The notes beneath the pieces are model-generated. The model saw only the letters and a list, made by a program, of their open reading frames with translations, had not been told where the DNA came from and made no database searches. The position numbers were made by a program, and so were the translations under genes. A stretch of 25,121 nucleotides of DNA from an uncultured Bacteroides sp. (GTDB lineage: Bacteria > Bacteroidota > Bacteroidia > Bacteroidales > Bacteroidaceae): NCBI GenBank assembly GCA_905198575.1, contig CAJKDC010000031.1, forward strand, positions 1-25,121, given 5' to 3'. Of this stretch, positions 16,768 through 24,634 are shown one piece after another. How positions within the stretch are numbered: position 1 is the stretch's first letter; each line of letters opens with the position of its first letter.

Positions 16768-17898
16768 ATGCTTAATCTAGTACTTAAAAACATACTGCGG
16801 ACAGCGGTCTGTTGCATCTGTCTTTATATTTCGGCTTCTCCGGTTCAAGCCCAGCTTACCTATCATTTGGGAGGAAGACTTTTTCTTGACGGCGGCATGT
16901 ACACAAATGCCGGACCGGAATTCAACTCGGGAGTCGGTATAACCGACGTACGCCTTTGCGGAAAAGCCGGATGGGGCGACCACTGGAAAGTAAAGCTGGA
17001 TGTAGGTTTTGCCCGAAACAAGGTCAGTCTGAAGGATGCCTTCGTGCAATACCACAAACAGCATCACATCCTCCGTGCCGGACACATGATGGGCATGTTC
17101 AGTCTGGACCAGTCGTCCAGCTCGAACGACGGACTTTTCCTCGCTGTAGCCAATGTAGCCGGCACCTTCTACCCCGGCCGCCGCGTCGGAGTATCCTATA
17201 CCTATGCTGCACCGAAAGTATATGCCTCAACAGGTGTTTTCTGTGGCGACGGCCTCAACTCCGACCCCGAAGTCAGCCAAGGAGTAAACGCTACCGGCCG
17301 ACTGGTATACCGTCCGTTTCACGAAGAAGGAAAACTGCTGCACATCGGCTCGGGGGCTTTCTTCAAAAAGCCGGACCGCATTCAGGAATTGGGCAGAACC
17401 ATCGAACTGAGCAATACGGGCAACACCAGTCTTCCAGCCCCAGACGTATTCAGCGTCGTTTTGGACAACGTACGGCAACAATGGCAGTGGAACGTAGAAT
17501 CCATCGTGCAATACAACCGCTTCTTCATGCAGGCCGAATACATGCGCATGTGGGTAAACCGACAAACAGAACCCACCTACAGTGCACACGGCGGATACGT
17601 GCAGTGCGGATGGGTATTGCGCGGACGGACACTGGCCTACGACATGGATGATGCCCTGCAGGTATGTGCTCCCGGCGAACACTCGGTACTGGTTTTCGGA
17701 CGCTTCAACTGCACAGACCTGAACAGCAATGCACTGACGGGAGGAAAAATGTATGACGTATCAGCCGGCATGAACTATTACCCGTTCAAGTACCTGATTC
17801 TGCGCGTCAACTACTCGCATCAATGGACAGACACCTATTGCGCCATCGGCAAACAGCAATGGGGAATGCTGCAGACACGCGTACAGGTGAAATTCTGA
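16768..17898 (+). CDS. Outer-membrane porin, phosphate-selective (OprO/OprP-like) type
   Basis: A 376-residue outer-membrane beta-barrel. A signal peptide covers about the first 28 residues (ending SPVQAQ). The body alternates short amphipathic strands: LTYHLGGRLFLDGGMY, GITDVRLCGKAGWG, WKVKLDVGF, LKDAFVQY, LRAGHMMGMFSL and GRRVGVSYTY. It ends in VQVKF with the terminal phenylalanine typical of barrel proteins. The early GRLFLD...DVRL..KA pattern and the LKDAFVQY strand fit the Porin_O_P family. The substrate is not shown; the family name does not prove phosphate specificity. It has its own strong promoter, and the next gene also has one, so the two need not be an operon. Confidence 0.8.
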   Translation: MLNLVLKNILRTAVCCICLYISASPVQAQLTYHLGGRLFLDGGMYTNAGPEFNSGVGITDVRLCGKAGWGDHWKVKLDVGFARNKVSLKDAFVQYHKQHHILRAGHMMGMFSLDQSSSSNDGLFLAVANVAGTFYPGRRVGVSYTYAAPKVYASTGVFCGDGLNSDPEVSQGVNATGRLVYRPFHEEGKLLHIGSGAFFKKPDRIQELGRTIELSNTGNTSLPAPDVFSVVLDNVRQQWQWNVESIVQYNRFFMQAEYMRMWVNRQTEPTYSAHGGYVQCGWVLRGRTLAYDMDDALQVCAPGEHSVLVFGRFNCTDLNSNALTGGKMYDVSAGMNYYPFKYLILRVNYSHQWTDTYCAIGKQQWGMLQTRVQVKF

Positions 17899-17926
17899 TT
17901 CCCGAAAAAACTAGCTACGCATAAAC

Positions 17927-17957
17927 TTTGTGCTTAAAAAAACATTCTATAAATTTG
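17927..17957 (+). promoter_or_regulatory. Promoter of the beta-helix/PDZ gene
   Basis: TTTG (17927-17930), 19 bases, then TAAATTTG (17950-17957), an exact TAnnTTTG match. The leader to the ATG at 18031 is about 65 bases. Confidence 0.7.
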
Positions 17958-18030
17958 CATGAAACACAAGGGGTACAAGTAACAAAAAATTCTCAAAACC
18001 AATTGATTAATAACACAAATAGAAATAAAT

Positions 18031-20496
18031 ATGCATCTTTTTTACTTATCTCATAAATTCCGGAAACCGGTTTATGTAGCCGCAGGGTTTTTATTTTGCG
18101 CCGTGCAGCTCTCCGGACAGACCATCTATGTATCTACCAAAGGAAATGACAAGTGGGACGGAACCGAAAAGAAACCGGTCGCTTCGTTCGAGCGTGCCCA
18201 GGAACTGGCCCGTGCTTTCGGACGCGACACCAGTGTAGAAGTCATCTTCGAGGATGGCATATATTACCTGCCTTCTACCGTACGGTTTACCTACGATGAC
18301 GGTAAGGATTATCCGGCTACGGTGACCTACCGCGCCCGCCACGAAGGAAAGGCAATCATCAGCGGCGGACAGCAGGTCAAGCTGAACTGGAAACGTGAAC
18401 CGGGCAACATCTATGTAGCCAAAGTGCCTGCCAGCGTTGTCATCGACCAGTTATATGTAGACAACATGAAGCAGCAGATGGCACGATTCCCCAACGCACA
18501 ACCCGGACAGGGCCGAAACGTATACGACACCTGGGTGCTCGACCACAACGCTCAGCCCGACCCGGATATGGACCCGCTCCAGCCGGAACGTGTATCCCAC
18601 TGGACTCATCCCGAAGGCGGTTACGTACACGCCATGCACACGGCACTCTGGGGAGACATGCACTGGGAAATCAAAGGGGTAAACGAAGACGGAACCCTGC
18701 AGCTGGAAGGCGGCTGGCAGAACAACCGTCCGTCGGGCATGCACCCTGTTTACCGTTTTGTAGAGAATATCAAGGAAGAGCTGGACGAACCGGGCGAATG
18801 GTATTACGACCGGATGGCCAGCCAGATTTACTACATACCCTATCCGGAAATGGACATCAACGATGCCCACGTAGAAATTGTCCGCCTGAAACACCTCGTT
18901 GAGTTCAACGGCAGCAAAGCTTCTCCCGTACAGGGCATCAACCTGGAAGGATTCACATTCAAGCACACCGTGCGTACATTTATGGAGAACAAGGAGCAGC
19001 TGCTCCGTTCGGACTGGACCGTCTACCGCGGAGGTGCCGTCGTCTACAACGGTGCCAAGGACTGCCGCATAGAGAACTGCGAATTCGACCACGTAGGCGG
19101 AAACACCATTTTCGTGAACAACTACAACCGCTACATCACCATCCGCGGATGCTACATCCACCACAGCGGCGCCAACGGTATTGCATTCGTGGGCGACCCC
19201 AACATGGTGCGCAGTCCGCTGTTCCGCTACGGCGACCAGAACTACGAGGCCATGGACAAGACACCGGGGCCGCTGGGCGACAACTATCCGCAGGACTGTA
19301 CCGTAGACGACTGCCTCATCACCATGACCGGACGCGACGAGAAGCAGACAGCCCCCGTACAGATTTCCATGTCACAGCGCATCCGCGTGAGCCACTGCTC
19401 CATCTACGACGTACCGCGTGCCGGCATCAACATCAACGAAGGTACCTTCGGCGGACACATCATCGAGTTCTGCGATGTGTTCAATACGGTACTCGAGACA
19501 GGCGACCACGGCAGCTTCAACTCCTGGGGACGCGACCGTTTCTGGACCCCCGACGTCGTTACGATTTCCAATCAGGTAGCCATGCGCCCCGACATGTCTT
19601 ACTGGGACATGCTCGAGCCTAACGTGCTGCGCTACAACCGCTGGCGCTGCGACCACGGCTGGGACGTTGACCTGGACGACGGCTCATCGCACTACCGCAT
19701 CTACTGCAACCTGATGCTGAACGGCGGTCTGAAACTGCGCGAAGGATACGACCGCATTGCCACCAACAACAACATCCTGAACAACTCACTGCATCCGCAC
19801 GTATGGCTGCGCAACAGCGGCGACGTATTCAAGCACAATATCGTGTTCACAGCCTACCAGCCGGCCGTGATGCACAGCGCTCTGGGCGAATCGGACCGCT
19901 GGGGAGAAGAGCTGGACTACAACCTGTTTGCCACCAGCCGCTCGGCCATGGAGAAATTTGCCGTGAACGAGGCAGACATGCATTCACTCTCGGCCGACCC
20001 GCTCTTTACAGATGCCGCCAAGGGAGACTTCACCGTCAAACCCGAATCGCCTGCCCTGAAGATAGGTTTCCGCAACTTCAGCATGACCGACTTCGGTGTG
20101 CGCAGCAAGAAACTGAAACAGTTGGCCAAGACTCCAGAAATACCGAAAATTACCATGCAGTTCAGCGTAATTGCCACCACCGAATATGCCTGGATGGGAG
20201 CCATCCTGAAAGAGGTTCAGGGCGAACAGCTCTCTGCTTACGGAGCCAACTTCGGTCAGGCCGGCGTAGCATTCGAACTGGTTCCGTCCGACTCGGAAGC
20301 CTATAAACTGGGATTCCGTACAGGCGACCTCCTGTTGCAGTTCAACGGACAGCCCACACCGACTGCCATTGCCATCAACAGTCTGCTCAACAAATGGACA
20401 GGCAAGTCTTGCGAGCTGGTTATCATGCGTAATCAGAAGGAAACCATTCTGAATTTAAGCCAACTGGGTGACCAGCTGATGCCGACAATAGAGTAA
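18031..20496 (+). CDS. Secreted right-handed beta-helix protein with C-terminal PDZ domain
   Basis: An 821-residue exported protein with a signal peptide of about 30 residues (ending VQLSGQ). The N-terminus IYVSTKGNDKWDGT.KKPVASFERAQE is the usual entry to a parallel beta-helix of the polysaccharide-lyase/glycosidase kind. The central part has repeated coils (AVVYNGAKDCRIENCEFDHVG, ITIRGCYIHHSGANGI, IRVSHCSIYDVPRAGI), then a conserved-looking stretch with DHGSFNSWGRDRFWTP and WDVDLDDGSSHYRIY. Residues about 735-812 form a PDZ domain (AYKLGFRTGDLLLQFNGQPTP), unusual on a beta-helix. It may act on a carbohydrate; beta-helix glycosidases such as GH141 are worth comparing, but I do not assign a family or catalytic residues. 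Confidence 0.78.
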   Translation: MHLFYLSHKFRKPVYVAAGFLFCAVQLSGQTIYVSTKGNDKWDGTEKKPVASFERAQELARAFGRDTSVEVIFEDGIYYLPSTVRFTYDDGKDYPATVTYRARHEGKAIISGGQQVKLNWKREPGNIYVAKVPASVVIDQLYVDNMKQQMARFPNAQPGQGRNVYDTWVLDHNAQPDPDMDPLQPERVSHWTHPEGGYVHAMHTALWGDMHWEIKGVNEDGTLQLEGGWQNNRPSGMHPVYRFVENIKEELDEPGEWYYDRMASQIYYIPYPEMDINDAHVEIVRLKHLVEFNGSKASPVQGINLEGFTFKHTVRTFMENKEQLLRSDWTVYRGGAVVYNGAKDCRIENCEFDHVGGNTIFVNNYNRYITIRGCYIHHSGANGIAFVGDPNMVRSPLFRYGDQNYEAMDKTPGPLGDNYPQDCTVDDCLITMTGRDEKQTAPVQISMSQRIRVSHCSIYDVPRAGININEGTFGGHIIEFCDVFNTVLETGDHGSFNSWGRDRFWTPDVVTISNQVAMRPDMSYWDMLEPNVLRYNRWRCDHGWDVDLDDGSSHYRIYCNLMLNGGLKLREGYDRIATNNNILNNSLHPHVWLRNSGDVFKHNIVFTAYQPAVMHSALGESDRWGEELDYNLFATSRSAMEKFAVNEADMHSLSADPLFTDAAKGDFTVKPESPALKIGFRNFSMTDFGVRSKKLKQLAKTPEIPKITMQFSVIATTEYAWMGAILKEVQGEQLSAYGANFGQAGVAFELVPSDSEAYKLGFRTGDLLLQFNGQPTPTAIAINSLLNKWTGKSCELVIMRNQKETILNLSQLGDQLMPTIE

Positions 20497-20546
20497 ATAT
20501 TGTCACAAAATCCCCATAACGCAGATTAGTAACAGTCTTTCCAGAT

Positions 20547-20581
20547 ATCAAAAAAGCCGCTGGTAAAGCGGCTTTTTTGAT
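20547..20581 (+). terminator. Strong intrinsic terminator
   Basis: Perfect 15-bp stem (20547-20561 with 20567-20581) with core AGCCGCT/AGCGGCT, 5-base loop and T6 tract, about 50 bases past the beta-helix gene. The stem is A/T-flanked on both sides, so it can also stop the convergent Fic gene. Confidence 0.85.
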
Positions 20582-20625
20582 GTTATCACACTATTTTGAT
20601 AGAAATGCTATTCATTTTAGCTATA

Positions 20626-21618
20626 CTACTGCACTATCTCCCACAACCCCGACTTATTCGAGCCTGTCCGCTTGATAAGATTCTTCCGCTTCATTTCCGC
20701 TATAAGTCTTTCACACTGTCTTAACGACAACCCTAAAGCATCTGCCATATCCCTGACAGTAACATTGGGCGATTCAGCGATAATAGCTAATATATTCCGC
20801 TCGTTTATACCGCCATTTATACCGTCATTTATACCGACATTTATACCGCCACTCTCTACACTATCCATTTTGTGTGCTTTCAGAGCACTCAAAATTTCGT
20901 TCAGCATAAAATCAATAAAAGGACAGCTATTAGCCACCCGCGAACTTTCCGTAATCGCATCATAATAAGCCTGCTGATTTGCAAATACCATATTTTCTAC
21001 CGGCAGATGCTCGAATAACGGATGTAACCGGCCTAATATAAGGGACTGCCATAATCGCCCCATACGCCCATTACCATCACTAAACGGATGAATAAATTCA
21101 AACTCATAATGAAACACGCATGAACGTATCAGCAAATGATCCGTCGATTCTGCCAGCCATTCAAACAAATCATTAATCAACATAGGGACCCTGTCAGCAG
21201 GTGGTGCCATGTGTACACATTCTTTTTCGCTAAAGACACCTACGCCACCAGATCTGAATCTGCCAGCATCACCCGCGAGTGCCTGCATCATCACCCCATG
21301 AGCTTTAAGTAAGTCTTCTACAGAAAACGGATTCAGCTTAGGATACAATTCGTATGTCGCTATTGCATTCTTTACTTCCTGAATTTCTTTCAGCGGAGCT
21401 ACCACATTTTTCCCATTGATTATGTCACGCACCTGAGTCTCTGTCAGATTATTACCTTCTATAGCCAAAGAACTGTGAATAGTCTTTATACGATTGGCCT
21501 TCCGCAAACGGAGTTTATCCGATTGCTCCATACGTATGGCATAACGTTCTATAGTTGAGGATATTTCAGCAATCAGATTAATAGCCTTGGAAGAAACGGT
21601 AAATGGTGGTATATACAT
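20626..21618 (-). CDS. Fic-family AMPylase-like protein with winged-helix C-terminus
   Basis: A 330-residue cytoplasmic protein. The Fic active-site motif is complete, HPFSDGNGRMGR starting at H177, so nucleotide transfer (usually AMP from ATP to a protein hydroxyl) is expected. An N-terminal inhibitory motif SLAIEG (S50-E54) makes it a class II Fic that can be held inactive by its own helix. Residues 257-272 are four GxIN repeats linking the Fic core to a C-terminal winged-helix domain (NVTVRDMADALGLSLRQCERLIAEM), a common layout in Bacteroidota that suggests DNA binding or autoregulation. The target protein is unknown. It is transcribed alone, converging on the terminator at 20547-20581. 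Confidence 0.9.
   Translation of the reverse strand: MYIPPFTVSSKAINLIAEISSTIERYAIRMEQSDKLRLRKANRIKTIHSSLAIEGNNLTETQVRDIINGKNVVAPLKEIQEVKNAIATYELYPKLNPFSVEDLLKAHGVMMQALAGDAGRFRSGGVGVFSEKECVHMAPPADRVPMLINDLFEWLAESTDHLLIRSCVFHYEFEFIHPFSDGNGRMGRLWQSLILGRLHPLFEHLPVENMVFANQQAYYDAITESSRVANSCPFIDFMLNEILSALKAHKMDSVESGGINVGINDGINGGINERNILAIIAESPNVTVRDMADALGLSLRQCERLIAEMKRKNLIKRTGSNKSGLWEIVQ
20804..20851 (-). repeat. Four 12-bp tandem repeats inside the Fic gene
   Basis: Four head-to-tail units of TTTATACCGnCA (plus strand), varying at one position. Because the unit is 12 bases, copy-number change keeps the frame and only alters the GxIN linker by four residues per unit. Confidence 0.9.
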
Positions 21619-21686
21619 AATCTACATTTTTACTGTGAAATTTAAAATCACGCTATATTTATCGAAAAGACACATATTCATCTTTA

Positions 21687-21694
21687 CAAATTTA
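21687..21694 (-). promoter_or_regulatory. -7 promoter box of the Fic gene
   Basis: Minus strand TAAATTTG matches TAnnTTTG; the leader is about 65 bases. A TTG 22 bases upstream could serve as -33. The rest of 21619-21816 shows nothing else recognisable. Confidence 0.45.
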
Positions 21695-21816
21695 ATAAAA
21701 TTTGCAGGAAGCATGCCAATAACGTGAGAGAAATATGCTATTTGCTTAGATATTAAAACCATATAATATTCAGACAATTAAGGGAGTAATCCTTTACAAG
21801 CAAAAAGCTGCAATTC

Positions 21817-21987
21817 TTATCCCTGATTCTTTCTCTCATAAGCCACTTCAGCCTCTGCTGCAAGGAGTGTATCAACCGTATCCGGCTGTTTGTATGTCCT
21901 TAATTTCCGGTCTTCAAGGAAAATATAATTCAAGGTATAAGCCAATGACTCAAGCGTTTGCCGGCAGACGTATTTACAATTTAGCAA
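21817..21987 (-). CDS. Short ORF or relic after the nuclease-like gene
   Basis: A 56-codon open frame that starts at TTG (21987), directly after an in-frame TGA, overlaps the upstream gene by 14 bases and ends at TAA (21817). Composition is protein-like (TLESLAYTLNYIFLEDRKLR, then LLAAEAEVAYERKNQG), less AT-rich than the two genes before it. Either it is a small third gene of that operon, or the 3' end of an older gene cut off when the operon arrived. I recognise no family. Confidence 0.3.
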   Translation of the reverse strand: MLNCKYVCRQTLESLAYTLNYIFLEDRKLRTYKQPDTVDTLLAAEAEVAYERKNQG

Positions 21988-22570
21988 TCAGCTTCTTTTC
22001 GTCAACAATAGATACACTATTAGTTGGTAAAAAGCGCACTTTATATTTCTGGTGTAATCTTTTGTATTCCGTGACATCATCAAAAATAGTTTGATTGAAT
22101 GACACCTTATTCTTTCTTGGAAACGATATTACACCATAAACACGTTCTTTTTCAATAATGCCTTTATCCCTAAAGATTTGTGCAGCAGAAATAATCTGAT
22201 TCTTTACAATAGCCTTATATTCTGAAATATTTTTAGGCTTACAGTCTTTTATTTCTACAAAAGCCATACCTATATCATTTCGCTGACTTTCAGGAAATAA
22301 TACACACTCGCAATGTGGTAAATCTTTCCCTATCTTATCTTTAAACTGATGATCATCAAAAATATTACATATAACGGACAATTGTGAAGAGTTCTCAAAA
22401 ACCAAGCAGTCCATATCTGTAGTGCTATCAGGAACTTTCGGTATGATTTCATGAAATTCTACCTTTCTGTCACTGTTTGTTCTTTCTGAAAAGTCAGCAA
22501 TATACAGTTTAGAGGCTGTACTACTACAAAAGACTGATTGCGGATAAACTGCCTGTATCTTATTCTTCAT
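21974..22570 (-). CDS. PD-(D/E)xK-like protein paired with the AAA ATPase
   Basis: A 198-residue soluble protein of no family I recognise. The centre reads HCECVLFPESQRNDIGMAFVEIKDCK. The pattern acidic residue (E88), short loop, then FVEIK (E106, K108), followed by a helix with KNQIISAAQIF and a strand RVYGVISFPR, resembles the restriction-endonuclease fold, with Glu where Asp is usual. It starts inside the last codons of the upstream ATPase gene (11-base overlap), which points to translational coupling and a shared task. Nuclease activity is inference. AT-rich composition and missing housekeeping neighbours suggest acquisition by transfer. It could also be a non-catalytic partner. Confidence 0.6.
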   Translation of the reverse strand: MKNKIQAVYPQSVFCSSTASKLYIADFSERTNSDRKVEFHEIIPKVPDSTTDMDCLVFENSSQLSVICNIFDDHQFKDKIGKDLPHCECVLFPESQRNDIGMAFVEIKDCKPKNISEYKAIVKNQIISAAQIFRDKGIIEKERVYGVISFPRKNKVSFNQTIFDDVTEYKRLHQKYKVRFLPTNSVSIVDEKKLIAKL

Positions 22571-23867
22571 CCTCGTAGTAATTTAAAAGTTCCAAATACT
22601 CTTCTGAATTCTTCTTATATGCCGTATTTAAATAATTATCCTCAATTATGCCATCTTCATCTTGCACACAGCGAAGAGTACCATTATCCAGTTCAAAGAC
22701 AGACACCGATTTGGGGTTAATCCATGCCGAATGGGATGCAAAACCAGAAACCTCCTCTTCTGGAATATTATCTCTTACCAGCCCTCCCATCATACAATTA
22801 TTAAGAGCAAACAATATATAAGGACTGTGTGTGGTAATAATAGCAGCATGTTTTTTATCATTCTGCATAATATCCAACAACCAATAAACAAATTCTTGTT
22901 GTGTATCTGGAAAAAGATTTTGCTCCGGTTCTTCTATAAACAACTGAGTATAACGATAATTAAACAACCGTTCCATAACATGGACAGCTTCATATATATT
23001 ATGAGACAATTCTTTCGGTGGCAAATCCGAGAGCTTGTTCATCGCCTTTACATCATAACTCTCAAGCATTTTAAACATAGAAATCAATATATTGGAATGT
23101 TTCTTGAATTTACTGATACTTTCACCATCAGCAATTCTATTAGCCACCTTAATCATTTCATTAGCAAAATCTTTTCTTGCCATTTCTTTTGACGGAGACA
23201 AAGCCCTTTGCTTCTTATACAGATTTGATAACATATATATTATCGTCTGATACAATGGTAATACAGATTGTACACCACTTGATGCATTCGTAAGCAATAA
23301 CTTTGCTCCATTGTCAAAAATATAGTCCCTGTCATTTATATTTTCATAAGAAACTTCTCTGCTAAGAAGATTTGAAATATCAAGCTTCTTAATATCCTCT
23401 TTAGCTTCTGACCAGTCATAAGCAAAATAAAGCAACACATTGTTTCCCTCATTATACTTACTAAAATTCGGTACCCCAGCCACAAAGTTACGTTCCGAAG
23501 GAATATAACATATTTTGGGATAAGAGAATATCATTTTATCGTTTAACTTTATGGTAGTTTTCTTTGAACTATGAGTATAAGTGATAGTCATTGCTTCTCC
23601 CTGATATTTTATACTTGCATTTTTATGAAAATATCCATCCAGCTTATGATATTCCACAAGGGAATCATAAAACACTCCCTGTTTTTGGAAATTTTCCAGT
23701 TGTTTATCATTCAAGAAGCAAGTTTTCTCTACCCATTGGCAATGGCAGAGTATCTTAGATATAGTACTCTTTCCTGAAGATTGAGGTCCCATAAAAACAT
23801 TAATTCTATTTACCTCAAATTCTACAAGCTTTATTGCTCCTATATTCTTTATCGTAAGTTTCTGCAT
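22560..23867 (-). CDS. ABC/OLD-type AAA ATPase, first gene of a two-gene operon
   Basis: A 435-residue P-loop ATPase of the AAA_15/AAA_21 kind. Walker A GPQSSGKST (27-35, K33) lies in the first strand-loop-helix, preceded by LTIKNIGAIKLVEFEVNRIN, typical of RecF/OLD-like ATPases. An ABC-signature-like SSGVQSVLPL is at 196-205, Walker B QLFIEEPE at 308-315 (E312/E313) and the switch histidine in TTHSPY (H347). No long coiled coil and no TOPRIM domain are visible. Relatives act as nucleotide-driven sensors in defence systems (OLD, Septu, PARIS). Its 3' end overlaps the nuclease-like gene. Its 5' end is 15 bases from an IS982 relic. Confidence 0.85.
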   Translation of the reverse strand: MQKLTIKNIGAIKLVEFEVNRINVFMGPQSSGKSTISKILCHCQWVEKTCFLNDKQLENFQKQGVFYDSLVEYHKLDGYFHKNASIKYQGEAMTITYTHSSKKTTIKLNDKMIFSYPKICYIPSERNFVAGVPNFSKYNEGNNVLLYFAYDWSEAKEDIKKLDISNLLSREVSYENINDRDYIFDNGAKLLLTNASSGVQSVLPLYQTIIYMLSNLYKKQRALSPSKEMARKDFANEMIKVANRIADGESISKFKKHSNILISMFKMLESYDVKAMNKLSDLPPKELSHNIYEAVHVMERLFNYRYTQLFIEEPEQNLFPDTQQEFVYWLLDIMQNDKKHAAIITTHSPYILFALNNCMMGGLVRDNIPEEEVSGFASHSAWINPKSVSVFELDNGTLRCVQDEDGIIEDNYLNTAYKKNSEEYLELLNYYEDEE

Positions 23868-23882
23868 GACTTTCTTTATTTA

Positions 23883-23899
23883 ACGTGAGTTCGAAATAA
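23883..23899 (+). repeat. Left terminal inverted repeat of the IS982 relic
   Basis: ACGTGAGTTCGAAATAA, exactly the reverse complement of 24592-24608. Confidence 0.9.
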
Positions 23900-23902
23900 G
23901 GA

Positions 23903-23910
23903 CAAACGTA
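23903..23910 (-). promoter_or_regulatory. Outward-facing -7 box inside the IS, toward the ATPase operon
   Basis: Minus strand TACGTTTG matches TAnnTTTG and sits inside the left end of the IS relic, 36 bases before the ATPase ATG. No -33 element is seen. It is the only promoter-like box found before the operon. Confidence 0.5.
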
Positions 23911-23988
23911 TTCCTCTGATAATTAGAAATATAGCGATAAAAGTATTAAATTCATAGTGCTAAATTATAGCATTAAACGATTACCACT

Positions 23989-24589
23989 ATGTTTCCAGAG
24001 TCTAAAGTTACAGAGATTTATTGTATGGCCGATGATTTTTGCAAGGAATTTGCGATGCAACAGAAAAAACATATGATTGAAGATAAGAAAAACAGGCATC
24101 GTAACAAGCCCAACCGTATGAGATGACTATCTTCATCAAAAAAGTACTGTTGGAAATCTGTATTTTGTTGACTCCACACCCTTGCACGTATACCATAACC
24201 AGATACTTCTGATTCATAAGACATTTGAAGAGCTTGCCGAACGTGGAAGTGTTCCATGGGATGGTTCTTCGGATTCAAATTACACCTGATTATCAAAGCA
24301 AAGGTGGAATCTCTTTCTTAACGGTATTCAGTTTGTCACTAAAGTTAAAAGCAACATGAAAAATTCACTCATGAGTATTGCAGATAGGATATTACTCAGA
24401 AAAAGGGCCTTAATTGAAACGGTCAATGACGAACTGAAGAACATCGCACAGATAGACCACCCCAGACATCGCTCTTTCAATAACTTTATAGCCAACTCTT
24501 TGTCGGCTATCGCAACATACCGCTTTTTTGAGAAGAAGCCCGCCATTGACGTAAATTTTGTCAATGACGGACAACTGTCTATTTTCTAA
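23989..24589 (+). pseudogene. Broken IS982-family transposase
   Basis: An N-terminal piece from ATG 23989 (MFPESKVTEIYCMADDFCKE) stops at TGA 24124-24126. Pieces then follow in different frames: FIKKVLLE (from 24132), LYFVDSTPLHVYHNQI (from about 24158), MGWFFGFKLHLI (from about 24257), then a long C-terminal piece FLNGIQFVTKVKSN ... ETVNDELKNIAQ ... LSIF ending at TAA 24587-24589. Compared with intact members as I remember them, there are two internal deletions and at least two frameshifts. The first catalytic Asp (FVDST) and the final Glu (ETVND) remain; the DKGYI block with the middle Asp is gone. It cannot transpose by itself. Confidence 0.85.
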
Positions 24590-24591
24590 TT

Positions 24592-24608
24592 TTATTTCGA
24601 ACTCACGT
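24592..24608 (-). repeat. Right terminal inverted repeat of the IS982 relic
   Basis: TTATTTCGAACTCACGT on the plus strand; it matches the left end with no mismatch over 17 bases. Confidence 0.9.
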
Positions 24609-24634
24609 CAAAATATGTCCAACGACTTGTATAG

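Larger units (their letters stand above)
23883..24608 (+). mobile_element. Degenerate, internally deleted IS982-family element
   Basis: Bounded by perfect 17-bp terminal inverted repeats. Inside is a wreck of an IS982-type transposase. At about 726 bases it is shorter than the roughly 1 kb of intact members. No target-site duplication is visible at the two ends. The left end touches the region just before the ATPase start; the right end is 26 bases from the stop of the DUF2075 helicase gene. Confidence 0.85.

Noticed and set aside
20804..20851. Possible CRISPR-like repeat
   Set aside because: The units are 12 bases, directly adjacent with no spacers, and encode the GxIN linker of the Fic protein.
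21974..23867. PARIS (AriA/AriB) system
   Set aside because: The ATPase is AriA-like in general type, but the partner is short and shows an E...ExK pattern; no convincing TOPRIM (E plus DxD) arrangement could be read.
23870..24620. Target-site duplication of the IS relic
   Set aside because: The bases outside the two inverted repeats do not match each other in any convincing direct repeat.
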